This document shows positions 52,612 through 61,389 of a stretch of 64,000 nt of DNA, piece by piece. Below the pieces are notes generated by a model. It saw nothing but the letters and a program-made list of their open reading frames with translations. It was not told where the DNA came from and searched no databases. A program made the translations under genes and the position numbers. Within the stretch, counting starts at the first letter, position 1. Every line of letters begins with the position of its first letter. Origin of the DNA: VBDM01 sp964430565 (GTDB taxonomy: Bacteria; Pseudomonadota; Gammaproteobacteria; Burkholderiales; SG8-39); assembly GCA_964430565.1 (NCBI GenBank), contig CAYSFD010000056.1:1-64000 (forward strand), in the 5' to 3' direction.

Positions 52612-52809
52612 ATGCCCAAGATGAAGACCAAGCGCAGCGCCGCCAAGCGCTTCAAAGTGCGCTCCGGCGGCAGCATCAAGCGCTCGCAGGCGTTCAAGCG
52701 CCACATCCTCACCAAGAAGACCACCAAAAACAAACGCCATCTTCGCGGTATGGCGGAGGTGCATTCCACCGACAAGCAGCGTGTTCGCGCCATGCTGCCC
52801 TACGCGTAA
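52612..52809 (+). CDS. rpmI: 50S ribosomal protein L35
   Basis: This 65-aa basic protein starts MPKMKTKRSAAKRFK and ends VRAMLPYA. The open frame upstream is longer, but the ATG at 52612, with AGGAG before it, gives the exact family length. The 93-nt gap after infC may hold the L20 operator that controls rpmI-rplT in other bacteria, but no clear pseudoknot was identified. Confidence 0.97.
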   Translation: MPKMKTKRSAAKRFKVRSGGSIKRSQAFKRHILTKKTTKNKRHLRGMAEVHSTDKQRVRAMLPYA

Positions 52810-52820
52810 GGAGATCGGTC

Positions 52821-53180
52821 ATGCCACGAGTTAAACGCGGCGTTACCGCACGCGCCAAGCACAAGAAAGTCTTCGCCCAGGCCAAAGGATTCCGCGGTCG
52901 CCGCGGCAACGTTTTCCGGATCGCCAAAGAAGCGGTCATGAAGGCCCAGCAGTATGCCTACCGCGACCGCAAACAACGCAAGCGCCAGTTCCGCGCGTTG
53001 TGGATCGCTCGCATCAACGCCGCGGTGCGCGAGCACGGGATGACATATTCGGTGTTCATGAACGGGCTTAAGAAAGCGGCGATCGAAGTGGACCGCAAGG
53101 TGCTCGCCGATCTGGCGGTCGCAGACAAGGCCGCCTTTGCACAGCTCGCGAGCGAGGCGAAGGCCAAGCTCGGCGCATGA
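52821..53180 (+). CDS. rplT: 50S ribosomal protein L20
   Basis: This 119-aa protein begins MPRVKRGVTARAKHKKVFAQAKGFRGRRGN and has the usual long N-terminal helix and globular C-terminal domain. It binds 23S rRNA early in assembly and represses its own operon in E. coli. It is 11 nt downstream of rpmI. Confidence 0.98.
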   Translation: MPRVKRGVTARAKHKKVFAQAKGFRGRRGNVFRIAKEAVMKAQQYAYRDRKQRKRQFRALWIARINAAVREHGMTYSVFMNGLKKAAIEVDRKVLADLAVADKAAFAQLASEAKAKLGA

Positions 53181-53189
53181 TCCTTCGAT

Positions 53190-53305
53190 CCCCTCCTCGA
53201 TGAGGAGGGGTGCCCGCGCAGCGGGCGGGGTGGCAGGGCAGTATCTTCTCCTTCGCCGAAACGACCCCGGTGCTGCCCGCCACCCCTCCTTGAAGACAGG
53301 AGGGG
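53190..53305. mobile_element. MITE-like palindromic element between rplT and pheS
   Basis: A 116-bp segment has CCCCTCCTC/GAGGAGGGG (9-bp arms, 53190-53210) at the left end and CCCCTCCT/AGGAGGGG (53283-53305) at the right. The inner parts also pair with each other: GGGGTGGCAGGGCAG (53227-53241) with CTGCCCGCCACCCC (53273-53286), one bulge. A CCCGC/GCGGG hairpin lies at 53213-53225. There is no coding capacity. The structure is that of a non-autonomous dispersed palindrome. Its right end supplies the AGGAGG before pheS. Confidence 0.75.
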
Positions 53306-53314
53306 AAAATCCGC

Positions 53315-54313
53315 ATGATCGATCTGGATAAAGTTGTTTCGAAAGCGATCGCCGAATTCGGCGGCGCGAAAGATGCCGCAGAGCTCGAGAGAATCAAGGC
53401 GAGCTACCTCGGCAAGTCCGGCGTTCTCGCCGGGGTGATGAAGGACCTCGCGAAGCTCGCACCTGAGGCGCGCCGCGAAACCGGGGCGCGCGTCAATGCA
53501 GCCAAAGACCGGGTCGAAGCCGCGCTCGCGGCCCGTCGCGAGGAGCTCGCCGCCGTCAGGCTCGACGCACGGCTCGCCGAAGAGGCGCTTGATGTAACGC
53601 TCCCCGGCCGCGGGCGCGGCAGAGGCGGGATCCACCCCGTCATTCGCACTTCGCAGCGTATTGAGGCGATCTTTGGGTCGATCGGATTCGAGGTGGCCGA
53701 CGGTCCGGAAATCGAGACGGACTGGTACAACTTCACCGCCCTCAATCAGCCGGAAAACCATCCGGCGCGCTCGATGCACGACACCTTCTATGTGGAAGGA
53801 GGCCTGCTGCTTCGTACGCATACGAGCCCGATACAGGTACGCTACGCGCGCACGCACGAGCCGCCGATCAAAGTGATCGCGCCGGGCCGGTCCTATCGAG
53901 TGGATTCGGACGCCACCCATTCGCCGATGTTCCATCAGGTCGAGGGCCTGTGGATCGACGAGCACATCAGTTTCGCCGACCTGAAAGGCGTCTATATCGA
54001 TTTCCTCCGCCGATTCTTCGAGACCGACGAGCTCCAGGTTCGCTTTCGTCCGTCCTTTTTCCCGTTCACCGAGCCTTCTGCCGAGATCGACATGATGTTC
54101 AGCTCGGGCCCGAACCGGGGAAGGTGGCTGGAGATCTCCGGCGCGGGCCAGGTCCATCCGAATGTCGTGCGCAACTTCGGTCTCGATCCCGAGCGATACA
54201 TGGGCTTTGCCTTCGGATCGGGACTCGAGCGGCTCACGATGCTGCGCTACGGCATTAACGATCTGCGGCTGTTTTTTGAGGGAGATCTGCGCTTTCTCGG
54301 GCAGTTTTCCTGA
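53315..54313 (+). CDS. pheS: phenylalanyl-tRNA synthetase alpha subunit
   Basis: This 332-aa catalytic subunit has an N-terminal coiled coil that binds tRNA and class II motifs: RTHTSPIQVR, then FRPSFFPFTEPSAEID, and GFAFGSGLERL at the C-terminus. The ATG is 9 nt after AGGAGGGG, which belongs to the palindromic element. pheT follows 27 nt later. I saw no pheL-type leader peptide. Confidence 0.97.
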   Translation: MIDLDKVVSKAIAEFGGAKDAAELERIKASYLGKSGVLAGVMKDLAKLAPEARRETGARVNAAKDRVEAALAARREELAAVRLDARLAEEALDVTLPGRGRGRGGIHPVIRTSQRIEAIFGSIGFEVADGPEIETDWYNFTALNQPENHPARSMHDTFYVEGGLLLRTHTSPIQVRYARTHEPPIKVIAPGRSYRVDSDATHSPMFHQVEGLWIDEHISFADLKGVYIDFLRRFFETDELQVRFRPSFFPFTEPSAEIDMMFSSGPNRGRWLEISGAGQVHPNVVRNFGLDPERYMGFAFGSGLERLTMLRYGINDLRLFFEGDLRFLGQFS

Positions 54314-54340
54314 ACGCTGATCTTGCACTGACCGAACTCC

Positions 54341-56755
54341 ATGCAGTTTTCAGAGCGCTGGCTCCGTACTCTGGTCGATCCACCTCTCGGCTCGGAGGAA
54401 CTTGCACGCCTGCTCACCATGTCGGGCCTCGAGGTTGAAGCCTGCGATCCCGTAGCTCCGCCCTTCTCGGGGGTGGTCGTCGCCCAGGTTCTTTCCGTGG
54501 AAAAGCACCCGAACGCCGATCGGCTTACCGTCTGCGGCATCGATGCCGGGACGGGCGAAACGCTCAAGGTCGTTTGCGGAGCCCCGAATGTGGCTGCCGG
54601 AATGAGAGTGCCTTGCGCGCTGGTCGGCGCGAAACTGCCGGGCGAATCGCCGGACAAACCGCTCGAGATCAAGGCGGCGAACATGCGCGGAGTGGAAAGT
54701 CGCGGGATGCTGTGCTCGGCGCGAGAGCTGGGGCTTTCCGACGATCACAGCGGGCTCCTCGCGCTGCCGTCCGACGTGCCGGTGGGCCGCGACATACGCG
54801 AGGTGCTCGCGCTCGATGACAGGCTGTTCACGCTCAAGCTGACACCCAATCGCGCCGATTGCCTCTCTGTTTTGGGTGTTGCACGCGAGGTGGCGGCATT
54901 GACGCGCTCGACGCTCGCGGCGCCCGCGATCAAGCCGGTAGCACCGGTGAACAAGGCGGTGTTTCCGGTGAAGATCACCCATGGCGAAGGCTGCGGCCGT
55001 TTCGCCGGGCGGGTAATCCGCAACGTGAACGCCGCTGTGCCGACGCCTGCGTGGATGAGGGAGCGACTTGAGAGGTCCGGCCAACGCCCGATTTCGGCGC
55101 TCGTCGACGTGACCAATTACGTGATGCTCGAGTTGGGGCGACCACTCCACGTTTATGATTTCGACAAGCTTGCGGGCGGCATCGACGTACGCTTTGGCAG
55201 GAAGGGCGAGAGACTGAAGCTGCTGAACGAGCAGGTCGTGGAAGTCGACGAGACGGTGCTGTGCATCACCGACCGCTCGGGCCCGATCGGGCTCGCCGGT
55301 CTGATGGGCGGTGAATCGACCAAGGCGGAACCCGCCACCCGCAACATCTTCCTCGAATCGGCATTCTTTTTTCCCGATGCCGTCGCCGGTCGGGCCCGCC
55401 GCTATAACTTCACGAGCGACGCGTCGCACCGTTTCGAGCGCGGTGTCGACTTCGACAACAACGTGACCGGCATTGAGCGCGCCACGGGGCTGATTCTGGA
55501 AATCTGCGGCGGCGAACCGGGCCCCACGGTGGACACGGTGGCGAAGCTCCCCGAGCGCCGGCCGGTACGCATGCGCGCAGCGCGAGCGCACAAAGTAATC
55601 GGGGTCCCGGTGCCCGCCGCGGACATGGCCGATATTTTCACGAGGCTCGGCCTGTCGCATACCCGCGAGGGCGCGGCCGGCGGCGAAGTCTTCCTCGTAA
55701 CACCGCCATCCTTCCGGTTCGACATAGAGATTGAAGAAGATCTGATCGAGGAGGTGGCGCGCGTGTACGGCTTCGAGCGCATCCCGGCCCACCCGCCGCT
55801 CGCTCCCGCGACCATGCGGCCGCAGCCGGAAGGACAGCGCTCGCCTCACGCGCTGCGCCAGCAGCTTGCCGACAGCGACTACCATGAGGTAATCAATTTC
55901 GGCTTTGTCGACCCGCAATGGGAGGCCGATTTTGCCGGCGAGGCGAACGCCATCCGGGTCGTGAACCCGATAGCGAGTCCCCTCGCAGTGATGCGCACCA
56001 CCTTGATCGGCGGGCTGGTGTCGAACGTCCGCTCCAATCTGGGCCGCAAACTCAGCCGTATCCGAGTGTTCGAACTGGGTCGGGTCTATCTGCGGGACCC
56101 TGCCGCAAAGGACGGCGATCTCGAGGTCGCGGGCGTGCGTCAGCCGACTCGTGTGGGCGCCCTCGCATACGGTCGCGCGCTCGAGGAGCAATGGGGAGTT
56201 TCGGAACACAACGTAGACTTTTTCGACGTCAAGGCCGACGTGGAATCGCTGCTTGCTCCGCGCGTGGCCAGGTTCGAGCGCGCAACTCACCCGGCCCTTC
56301 ATCCCGGCCGCGCGGCGCGCGTGCTGGTGGAAGGGCGCGAGATCGGCTGGCTGGGCGAGCTGCACCCCCGCTGGCAGCAGAAATATGAACTGCCGTTGGC
56401 CCCCGTCCTGTTTGAGCTGGACGTGGCAGCGCTGAGCCAGGTCGCGCTGTCGCGATACCGGGAGGTATCGAAGTTTCCCCCGATCATCCGGGACCTTGCC
56501 ATGGAGTTCGATGGGGACCTCTCCGCCGCCGAAATATTGGAGGAAATGACCCGCAATTGCTTCCCCCTGGTGCAGGAAATACGCCTGTTCGACGTATTTC
56601 GAGGGGGGAATCTTGGGCAGGGCAGAAAAAGCCTTGCGTTTCGGGTAGTTATGCAAGATACTGCCCGGACGTTGACCGATGCGGATGCGGATACCGCAAT
56701 GGCGCAACTGACAGGGCTTCTTTCCGCAAAATTCGGTGCTAAATTACGTACTTAG
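54341..56755 (+). CDS. pheT: phenylalanyl-tRNA synthetase beta subunit
   Basis: This 804-aa subunit starts MQFSERWLRTLVDPPL and contains the tRNA-binding EMAP-like domain (near 40-150), the B3/B4 editing domain and B5. The catalytic-like domain and a C-terminal ferredoxin-fold anticodon-binding domain (SKFPPIIRDLAMEF onwards) follow. It forms an alpha2beta2 enzyme with PheS. ihfA follows 45 nt later. Confidence 0.97.
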   Translation: MQFSERWLRTLVDPPLGSEELARLLTMSGLEVEACDPVAPPFSGVVVAQVLSVEKHPNADRLTVCGIDAGTGETLKVVCGAPNVAAGMRVPCALVGAKLPGESPDKPLEIKAANMRGVESRGMLCSARELGLSDDHSGLLALPSDVPVGRDIREVLALDDRLFTLKLTPNRADCLSVLGVAREVAALTRSTLAAPAIKPVAPVNKAVFPVKITHGEGCGRFAGRVIRNVNAAVPTPAWMRERLERSGQRPISALVDVTNYVMLELGRPLHVYDFDKLAGGIDVRFGRKGERLKLLNEQVVEVDETVLCITDRSGPIGLAGLMGGESTKAEPATRNIFLESAFFFPDAVAGRARRYNFTSDASHRFERGVDFDNNVTGIERATGLILEICGGEPGPTVDTVAKLPERRPVRMRAARAHKVIGVPVPAADMADIFTRLGLSHTREGAAGGEVFLVTPPSFRFDIEIEEDLIEEVARVYGFERIPAHPPLAPATMRPQPEGQRSPHALRQQLADSDYHEVINFGFVDPQWEADFAGEANAIRVVNPIASPLAVMRTTLIGGLVSNVRSNLGRKLSRIRVFELGRVYLRDPAAKDGDLEVAGVRQPTRVGALAYGRALEEQWGVSEHNVDFFDVKADVESLLAPRVARFERATHPALHPGRAARVLVEGREIGWLGELHPRWQQKYELPLAPVLFELDVAALSQVALSRYREVSKFPPIIRDLAMEFDGDLSAAEILEEMTRNCFPLVQEIRLFDVFRGGNLGQGRKSLAFRVVMQDTARTLTDADADTAMAQLTGLLSAKFGAKLRT

Positions 56756-56800
56756 GTAATGGCTCGGGAGAGGTTTTTGCCTCTCCAAGGGGAGCGAAAA

Positions 56801-57103
56801 ATGACGCTTACGAAAGCCGAATTGGCGGACATGCTTTTTGAGAAGGTAGGGCTCAACAAGCGCGAGGCTAAGGACATGGTCGAGACGTTCTTCGAGGAGA
56901 TCCGCCTGGCGCTTGAAAACGGGGAGAGCGTCAAGCTTTCCGGGTTCGGCAACTTCCAACTGCGCGACAAGCCGCAACGGCCCGGCCGTAATCCCAAGAC
57001 CGGGGAGGAAATTCCAATCACCGCGCGGCGCGTGGTCACGTTCCACGCCAGCCAGAAGCTGAAGGCGCTGGTCGAGCAGAACCATGGAAAGCAAGGCGAC
57101 TAA
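56801..57103 (+). CDS. ihfA: integration host factor subunit alpha
   Basis: This 100-aa HU-family DNA-bending protein has the conserved MTLTKAELADMLFEKVGLNK start and the DNA-binding arm GRNPKTGEEIPI with the intercalating proline. The ATG has AAGGGGAGC upstream; an upstream in-frame ATG is less likely. Its end overlaps the following merR gene by 20 nt. pheT-ihfA-merR is a conserved order. Confidence 0.97.
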   Translation: MTLTKAELADMLFEKVGLNKREAKDMVETFFEEIRLALENGESVKLSGFGNFQLRDKPQRPGRNPKTGEEIPITARRVVTFHASQKLKALVEQNHGKQGD

Positions 57104-57470
57104 GGATAGCCTGCCGCCGATCCCGGCGAAGCGCTACTTCACCATAGGCGAGGTCAGCGAGTTGTGCGGCGTCAAGCCGCACGTGCTGCGCTATTGGGAG
57201 CAGGAGTTCACCCAGCTTCGGCCCGTGAAGCGCCGCGGCAACCGCCGCTACTACCAGCACCACGAAGTGCTGCTGATCCGCCGCATCCGCGAACTGCTTT
57301 ACGCGCAGGGTTTCACCATCAGCGGCGCGCGCAATCGCCTCGATGAAAGCCTGAGCGGCTCCTCGGGTCGGTCCGCGGCATCCACAGCGCCGCGCACCCA
57401 GGAAATGCGAGGCGTGAATCTTGTTGCGCTCAAGCAGGAGTTGAAGAACCTCATTGAGCTGCTGCGCTGA
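57084..57470 (+). CDS. MerR-family transcriptional regulator
   Basis: This 128-aa protein has a MerR winged helix at about 17-85 (YFTIGEVSELCGVKPHVLRYWEQEF and RGNRRYYQHHEVLLI, split by the wing). A short coiled tail that includes LVALKQELKNLIELL follows. It lacks the metal-binding cysteine loop, so it is not a metal sensor. Homologues sit after ihfA in many beta- and gammaproteobacteria. The target is unknown. Confidence 0.92.
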   Translation: MESKATKDSLPPIPAKRYFTIGEVSELCGVKPHVLRYWEQEFTQLRPVKRRGNRRYYQHHEVLLIRRIRELLYAQGFTISGARNRLDESLSGSSGRSAASTAPRTQEMRGVNLVALKQELKNLIELLR

Positions 57471-57517
57471 GGGCGCGGCGCGTTGGTGCGTGAACGTCTG
57501 CTATACTTTTCACAAGT

Positions 57518-57594
57518 CGGGGCGTAGCGCAGCCTGGTAGCGTACCTGCATGGGGTGCAGGTGGTCGCGTGTTCGAATCACGCCGCCCCGACCA
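57518..57594 (+). tRNA. tRNA-Pro(GGG)
   Basis: This 77-nt cloverleaf has acceptor CGGGGCG/CGCCCCG, encoded ACCA, D arm AGCGCAGCCTGGTAGC, anticodon stem CCTGC/GCAGG enclosing ATGGGGT (anticodon GGG) and T arm GTGTTCGAATCAC. It reads proline CCC. TATACT at 57502-57507 is a candidate -10 element. Confidence 0.97.
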
Positions 57595-57655
57595 ATACCG
57601 CCGTCATCCCGTTTTGATCTTCTCCTGGCACCGCACTCCCCTGAAAGGTGTGCTC

Positions 57656-58627
57656 ATGCGAGCTGTTTCCCTAATGCGATGGACATGCGCTCTGGCGCTT
57701 GCCGTCGCGGCCACATCGAGTCTTGCGCAAGGCTTCCCATCACGTCCGGTTCGGATCCTGGTTCCCTTCGCTGCGGGAGGCGTGGCCGACATCACAGCGC
57801 GCGTCCTCGCGCAAAAAATGAGCGAGACCCTGGGGCAGCAGGTGCTCGTCGAGAACCGGCCGAGCGCCGGCGGCATCCTTGCCTCGGAAGCGGTGGCTAA
57901 AGCCGAGCCTGACGGGCACACGCTGCTCTTCATCACCAACGGCAACGCCGTGAGCGCGTCGCTGTTCAAGTCGCTGCCCTATGACACGGTAAGCGATTTT
58001 GCGCCGGTCTCAACCGTGGGGTTTTTCGATTTGGTGTTAGTGGTCGACTCTGCTTCGAAAATCGCCTCGGTGCGTGACCTCATCGCCTCGGCCAAAGCGA
58101 ATCCCAACAAGTTCAATCTCGGCACCATCAATATCGGCAGCACGCAGAACCTCGCGGCGGAATTGTTCAAGTCGATGGCGGGGGTCGACGCGCAAGTGGT
58201 GCCGTTCAAGACGACGCCGGCGGTAATTATCGCGCTCAAAGGCGGCGATGTGCAGGCGGCGTTCGAGATCCTCGCACCGGTGCTGGCGCAGATCCGGGGC
58301 GGCGCGCTCAAACCGCTCGCCGTGACCTCCGACAAGCGCTTTCCCGGCCTGCCGGATGTGCCGACCGTCGCCGAGAGCGGCGTGCCCGGCTACCAGGCTT
58401 CTTCCTGGAACGGCGTCGCCGCTCCGGCGAAAACACCGAAGGTCGTGATCGAACGCCTCAACCGCGAGGTCAACGCTGCGGTGGCTGCGCCCGAAGTGCG
58501 CAAACGCCTGCAGGAGCTGGGCGTCGAGGCGCGCGGCGGAACGCCCGAAGCGCTTGGCGCGATGCTGGTCTCCGAAATCGCCAAGTGGAAGGCCGTAATC
58601 GAGCGGGCGAAAATTCCCAAGCAGTAG
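57656..58627 (+). CDS. Bug-family tripartite tricarboxylate transporter receptor
   Basis: This 323-aa protein has a signal peptide ending SSLAQG near residue 25 and the Bug receptor fold, with FPSRPVRILVPFAAGGVADITAR split at the start of the mature protein. It binds small carboxylates or related compounds for TctAB-type permeases. No permease genes are nearby, so it is a solitary receptor. The ATG at 57656 gives the signal peptide; the longer open frame begins inside tRNA-Pro. Confidence 0.9.
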   Translation: MRAVSLMRWTCALALAVAATSSLAQGFPSRPVRILVPFAAGGVADITARVLAQKMSETLGQQVLVENRPSAGGILASEAVAKAEPDGHTLLFITNGNAVSASLFKSLPYDTVSDFAPVSTVGFFDLVLVVDSASKIASVRDLIASAKANPNKFNLGTINIGSTQNLAAELFKSMAGVDAQVVPFKTTPAVIIALKGGDVQAAFEILAPVLAQIRGGALKPLAVTSDKRFPGLPDVPTVAESGVPGYQASSWNGVAAPAKTPKVVIERLNREVNAAVAAPEVRKRLQELGVEARGGTPEALGAMLVSEIAKWKAVIERAKIPKQ

Positions 58628-58765
58628 GGCATACTCGGCCCGACTCCTCGAAAGAGAAACTGCGCGCGCTGCACGACCATCTGGCCCTGTCGACGCTGGA
58701 TCGACCTCCGCACAGAGAAGGTCCGGCCTGAACCGGGCGCGCCTTCTCTGTCGTTGCGTCCTCGA

Positions 58766-60259
58766 TCAGTTCTCGAGTTCGGCTTCTTCAACCGCGATGG
58801 TGCCTGCGTTGAAGGTGCCTTTGACCTTGACTAAGGTTCCGCCGGGAGCTGGCGCTGGGATCACTGCGGCGAGGAACGTCGCGAGGTTGGCTATCGGCTG
58901 CTCGTTCGCGTCCCGGAACTGCGTTGCCCCGGTCAAATTGGCATCGATCCCAATGGAGAACGTAAGAACGTTTCCGACTTTGTTAGTGACTCTCGCCTGA
59001 ACGGTGTCCTTGTTACCGCCGCTAGGGCTGTCGTCGACACGCTCGGCGACGATATTGCCTGCGGTGTCGACGTAGCCGCGCACTTCGACTAGCTCCCCGG
59101 AAATAACCCCGCCCGTTTGGCGAAACTCAGTCAGGCTGGTGATCTGTACGGATTTGCCGAGCACCTGGAGCGTTCCTGTACCGGGAATCGAGCCGGTGAC
59201 GGTTGCTGTCCCGGTTAGGATCACACGCGTGCGCTTGAACTGAATCTTCTCGGCGATGAGTGTCGAGCCAGTGAAATTGTGGCCCTCGGCCTCGACCCTG
59301 ACATTGTCTGCAAGTTCGTCACGCGAGCCGTTCTCGAATCGGGTGCTCGCGTTGGTTTGCACCGCCTGGGTTCCGACGAAGAACAATGCTGTGGCAGTTG
59401 TGCAGGGATTAACGGCGCACCCGCTCACCTTCCCCTCGACGTGCAACTCCTCGCCTGCCCCATGCTGGAACTCATCGTCCTCTTGGTCTTCGACATCGAC
59501 ACGCCCGGCAGCAAAGGTCGCTCCGTTGAACGCGCCATGAACTTCGACGAGCGCATTCACGATTAGCGTCGCTCCGGCGGGGCTGATTGTTGCTCCACTG
59601 TAGTTGACCGCCACGTCGGTTGCGCCGTTTTGCAGCGTGAAGGTCGTACCGGTCAGCGTGCCAGGTTTGATTGTTCCCCGCAGCTCATCGCCAAGCTGAG
59701 CTCCGGCTGCCGGCGTTAAGAGCTCGACGCGGCTTGCGTGGATTCCCGCGGAGTCCCGCAGGCCGTGCACTTCGACGATACTGGTTCCGTCGACGAGTTG
59801 GGCGACGGCCGCGCTCGGCGTGGGTGTCGGCAAGCTGAAGTTCGCGAAGATGGTCAGGTCATCGACGAACACGGTCTGGCCAACAACGGTGAAGAAAGGC
59901 GGTATCGCGTTCTGGTTGTGGGTCTGCACCGTCCCGCGCACTTCGTTCTCGACTTCGACGCGCTCGGCCGTGCCGGTCACGCGGTCGTCATTGATGCGCC
60001 CGCGCACCTTGACGACCATGCCGTTCTTAAGATCCGCCGTGGTCTTTGGCGTGGTGGTGTCGTCGTTGGTGATGATGGTGTTCGTATCATCGAAGCGCAC
60101 GCCATTGACGATGACGCTGCCTCTTTCCATGACACCGGTGGAAACGGCGGGGGTACTCGCAACGGGGGTACTCGCCCCAGTGCCTCCGGTTCCGCCGCCG
60201 CAGCCGGAGATAATCAACGCGGCTGCCGCCGCAAGAAATGCGAATCGTAGAGTCTTCAT
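58766..60259 (-). CDS. DUF5666-like repeat lipoprotein
   Basis: This 497-aa protein starts MKTLRFAFLAAAAALIISGC, a lipoprotein signal with the cysteine at 20. It continues with at least four repeated beta-rich modules built around V[KE]V[RH]G, where a short strand precedes an 'A.RVE' or 'AEK[IV]' step (KVRGRINDDRVTGTAERVE, EVHGAFNGATFAAGRVD, EVRGYVDTAGNIVAERV). These resemble DUF5666 repeats of unknown function. It is likely surface or periplasmic. Its ATG overlaps the stop of the 73-aa gene by 4 nt, so it is the third gene of the DUF6502-like operon. Confidence 0.75.
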   Translation of the reverse strand: MKTLRFAFLAAAAALIISGCGGGTGGTGASTPVASTPAVSTGVMERGSVIVNGVRFDDTNTIITNDDTTTPKTTADLKNGMVVKVRGRINDDRVTGTAERVEVENEVRGTVQTHNQNAIPPFFTVVGQTVFVDDLTIFANFSLPTPTPSAAVAQLVDGTSIVEVHGLRDSAGIHASRVELLTPAAGAQLGDELRGTIKPGTLTGTTFTLQNGATDVAVNYSGATISPAGATLIVNALVEVHGAFNGATFAAGRVDVEDQEDDEFQHGAGEELHVEGKVSGCAVNPCTTATALFFVGTQAVQTNASTRFENGSRDELADNVRVEAEGHNFTGSTLIAEKIQFKRTRVILTGTATVTGSIPGTGTLQVLGKSVQITSLTEFRQTGGVISGELVEVRGYVDTAGNIVAERVDDSPSGGNKDTVQARVTNKVGNVLTFSIGIDANLTGATQFRDANEQPIANLATFLAAVIPAPAPGGTLVKVKGTFNAGTIAVEEAELEN

Positions 60260-60477
60260 GATAGTTGGTCCTTTTGTGTCTTTGAAAGAGTGATTCCCTG
60301 ATAGTTATGAGTTCTAATATCGGCGCGCCTTCGCTCGACTTTGGCGTGACCCATTCGGGTGTCCCGATTGTTTTGGGACATCCACGTATTCAGCTGCGCG
60401 AGCAGCGCATGTGCCTGGGTGCTGCCCAAGCGGTCAAGCAATGCATCGATCAAGAGGGTTCCTGACTGAGCCCTCAT
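60256..60477 (-). CDS. 73-aa protein related to the DUF6502 C-terminus
   Basis: A small protein begins MRAQSGTLLIDALLDRLGST at an ATG that overlaps the stop of the upstream gene, and its own stop overlaps the next start, both as ATGA. Its segment QAHALLAQLNTWMSQNNRDT aligns with QAQTLLERLDKWLSQHDRDT near the end of the preceding protein, so it looks like a partial paralogue or duplicated tail. No other domain is visible. Coupled overlaps on both sides support that it is translated. Confidence 0.75.
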   Translation of the reverse strand: MRAQSGTLLIDALLDRLGSTQAHALLAQLNTWMSQNNRDTRMGHAKVERRRADIRTHNYQGITLSKTQKDQLS

Positions 60478-61346
60478 GATTGCGAATCCTTTGGTTTCTG
60501 CGACGTCATGTCTTCCTCGAAGTAATAAATGCCGATTCCAGTGCGCACTCGTCCGGTTCCGCTCGTCCCCGAATGCGTATCGCGGTCGTGTTGCGACAGC
60601 CACTTGTCGAGCCGTTCGAGCAGCGTCTGCGCCTGGGCGTTGCTCAGGCGGCGAAACTCCTCCAGGGCTTCGACGGGGACGTTGTCGTACATCACCTTTC
60701 TCTGGAAGAACGGATTCGCGCTACCGTGCTGAAGGTTGTGATCGATCGTCCCAACGAGGTCGGACACATCGGTCCCGAGTATGTTGAGCTTGTCGGCGTC
60801 GCTGCTTTCCGGAACATAAGCACGCGTCTTGAGCTGGAGGGTGCCGTCGCCGAGTTTCTCGACGACGCCTACGCGCAGCAGTTCGTCGAGAACGGCGCGA
60901 AACGGAATATCGCCGCTGAAGCGGCGCGCAAGGTCGGCGAAGCTCGCCTGCTCCGGCGATTCGCCGTCCTGCAGTGAGAGGGTTTTCGGATTACCGGTGG
61001 CGTCGGAAAAGTCCTTGTCGCGCACCCAACCCGCGACCACGCGGGCGGCGCGGTTATAGCGCTCGCCCGCATCGCTGTCGTTCCCGGCGGGAGCCTCGAG
61101 CAGCCGCTGCACTTCCTTGCGCGTCAAGCCGGAAAGCAGGGCTATGCGCGAGACAGACTGTTTCTTTCCCGGAATGTGGAACTCGTTTGCCGCTACCTCT
61201 ACATAGGCACGCTTGGCGATGTCCAGAAAAGCCTTGAAAGACATGTTGTTACGAAGGACGATCCGGAACATCGGATGAAGGATTCTCGCAAGCGCGGCCG
61301 CCAGGGCCTGGCCGACTCGGGGTCTGGAGGTTGATTTCCGTTGCAT
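60474..61346 (-). CDS. DUF6502-like protein, probable DNA-binding regulator
   Basis: This 290-aa protein has an N-terminal part with a helix-turn-helix-like segment (SRIALLSGLTRKEVQRLL) and a second region that looks like a winged-helix module (FRAVLDELLRVGVVEKLGDGTLQL). The C-terminus resembles the small protein encoded downstream. I assign it to the DUF6502 family from recollection, not a search. The ATG at 61346 has no Shine-Dalgarno sequence, and the predicted transcription start lies 2-5 nt upstream, so its mRNA appears leaderless. It heads a three-gene, overlap-coupled operon. Confidence 0.75.
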   Translation of the reverse strand: MQRKSTSRPRVGQALAAALARILHPMFRIVLRNNMSFKAFLDIAKRAYVEVAANEFHIPGKKQSVSRIALLSGLTRKEVQRLLEAPAGNDSDAGERYNRAARVVAGWVRDKDFSDATGNPKTLSLQDGESPEQASFADLARRFSGDIPFRAVLDELLRVGVVEKLGDGTLQLKTRAYVPESSDADKLNILGTDVSDLVGTIDHNLQHGSANPFFQRKVMYDNVPVEALEEFRRLSNAQAQTLLERLDKWLSQHDRDTHSGTSGTGRVRTGIGIYYFEEDMTSQKPKDSQS

Positions 61347-61347
61347 G

Positions 61348-61384
61348 ATTTGGGAAAAATATCCCAAATAAAGGTGTTTGTCAA
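61348..61384 (-). promoter_or_regulatory. promoter of the DUF6502-like operon with operator over the -10
   Basis: On the minus strand a perfect -35 TTGACA (61384-61379), a 17-nt spacer and -10 TATTTT (61361-61356) form a sigma70 promoter. The -10 forms the centre of a perfect inverted repeat, ATTTGGGA-N6-TCCCAAAT (61348-61369), which ends 1 nt before the start codon. A repressor bound there would block RNA polymerase. The likely regulator is the gene product itself, by inference. Confidence 0.75.
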
Positions 61385-61389
61385 GCCCT

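Noticed and set aside
53181..53314. pheL-type attenuator before pheS
   Set aside because: No Phe-rich leader peptide or T-run terminator. The hairpins are explained by the palindromic element.
54350..56707. 785-aa open frame opposite pheT
   Set aside because: Antisense shadow of a clear pheT gene with low-complexity composition and no family motifs.
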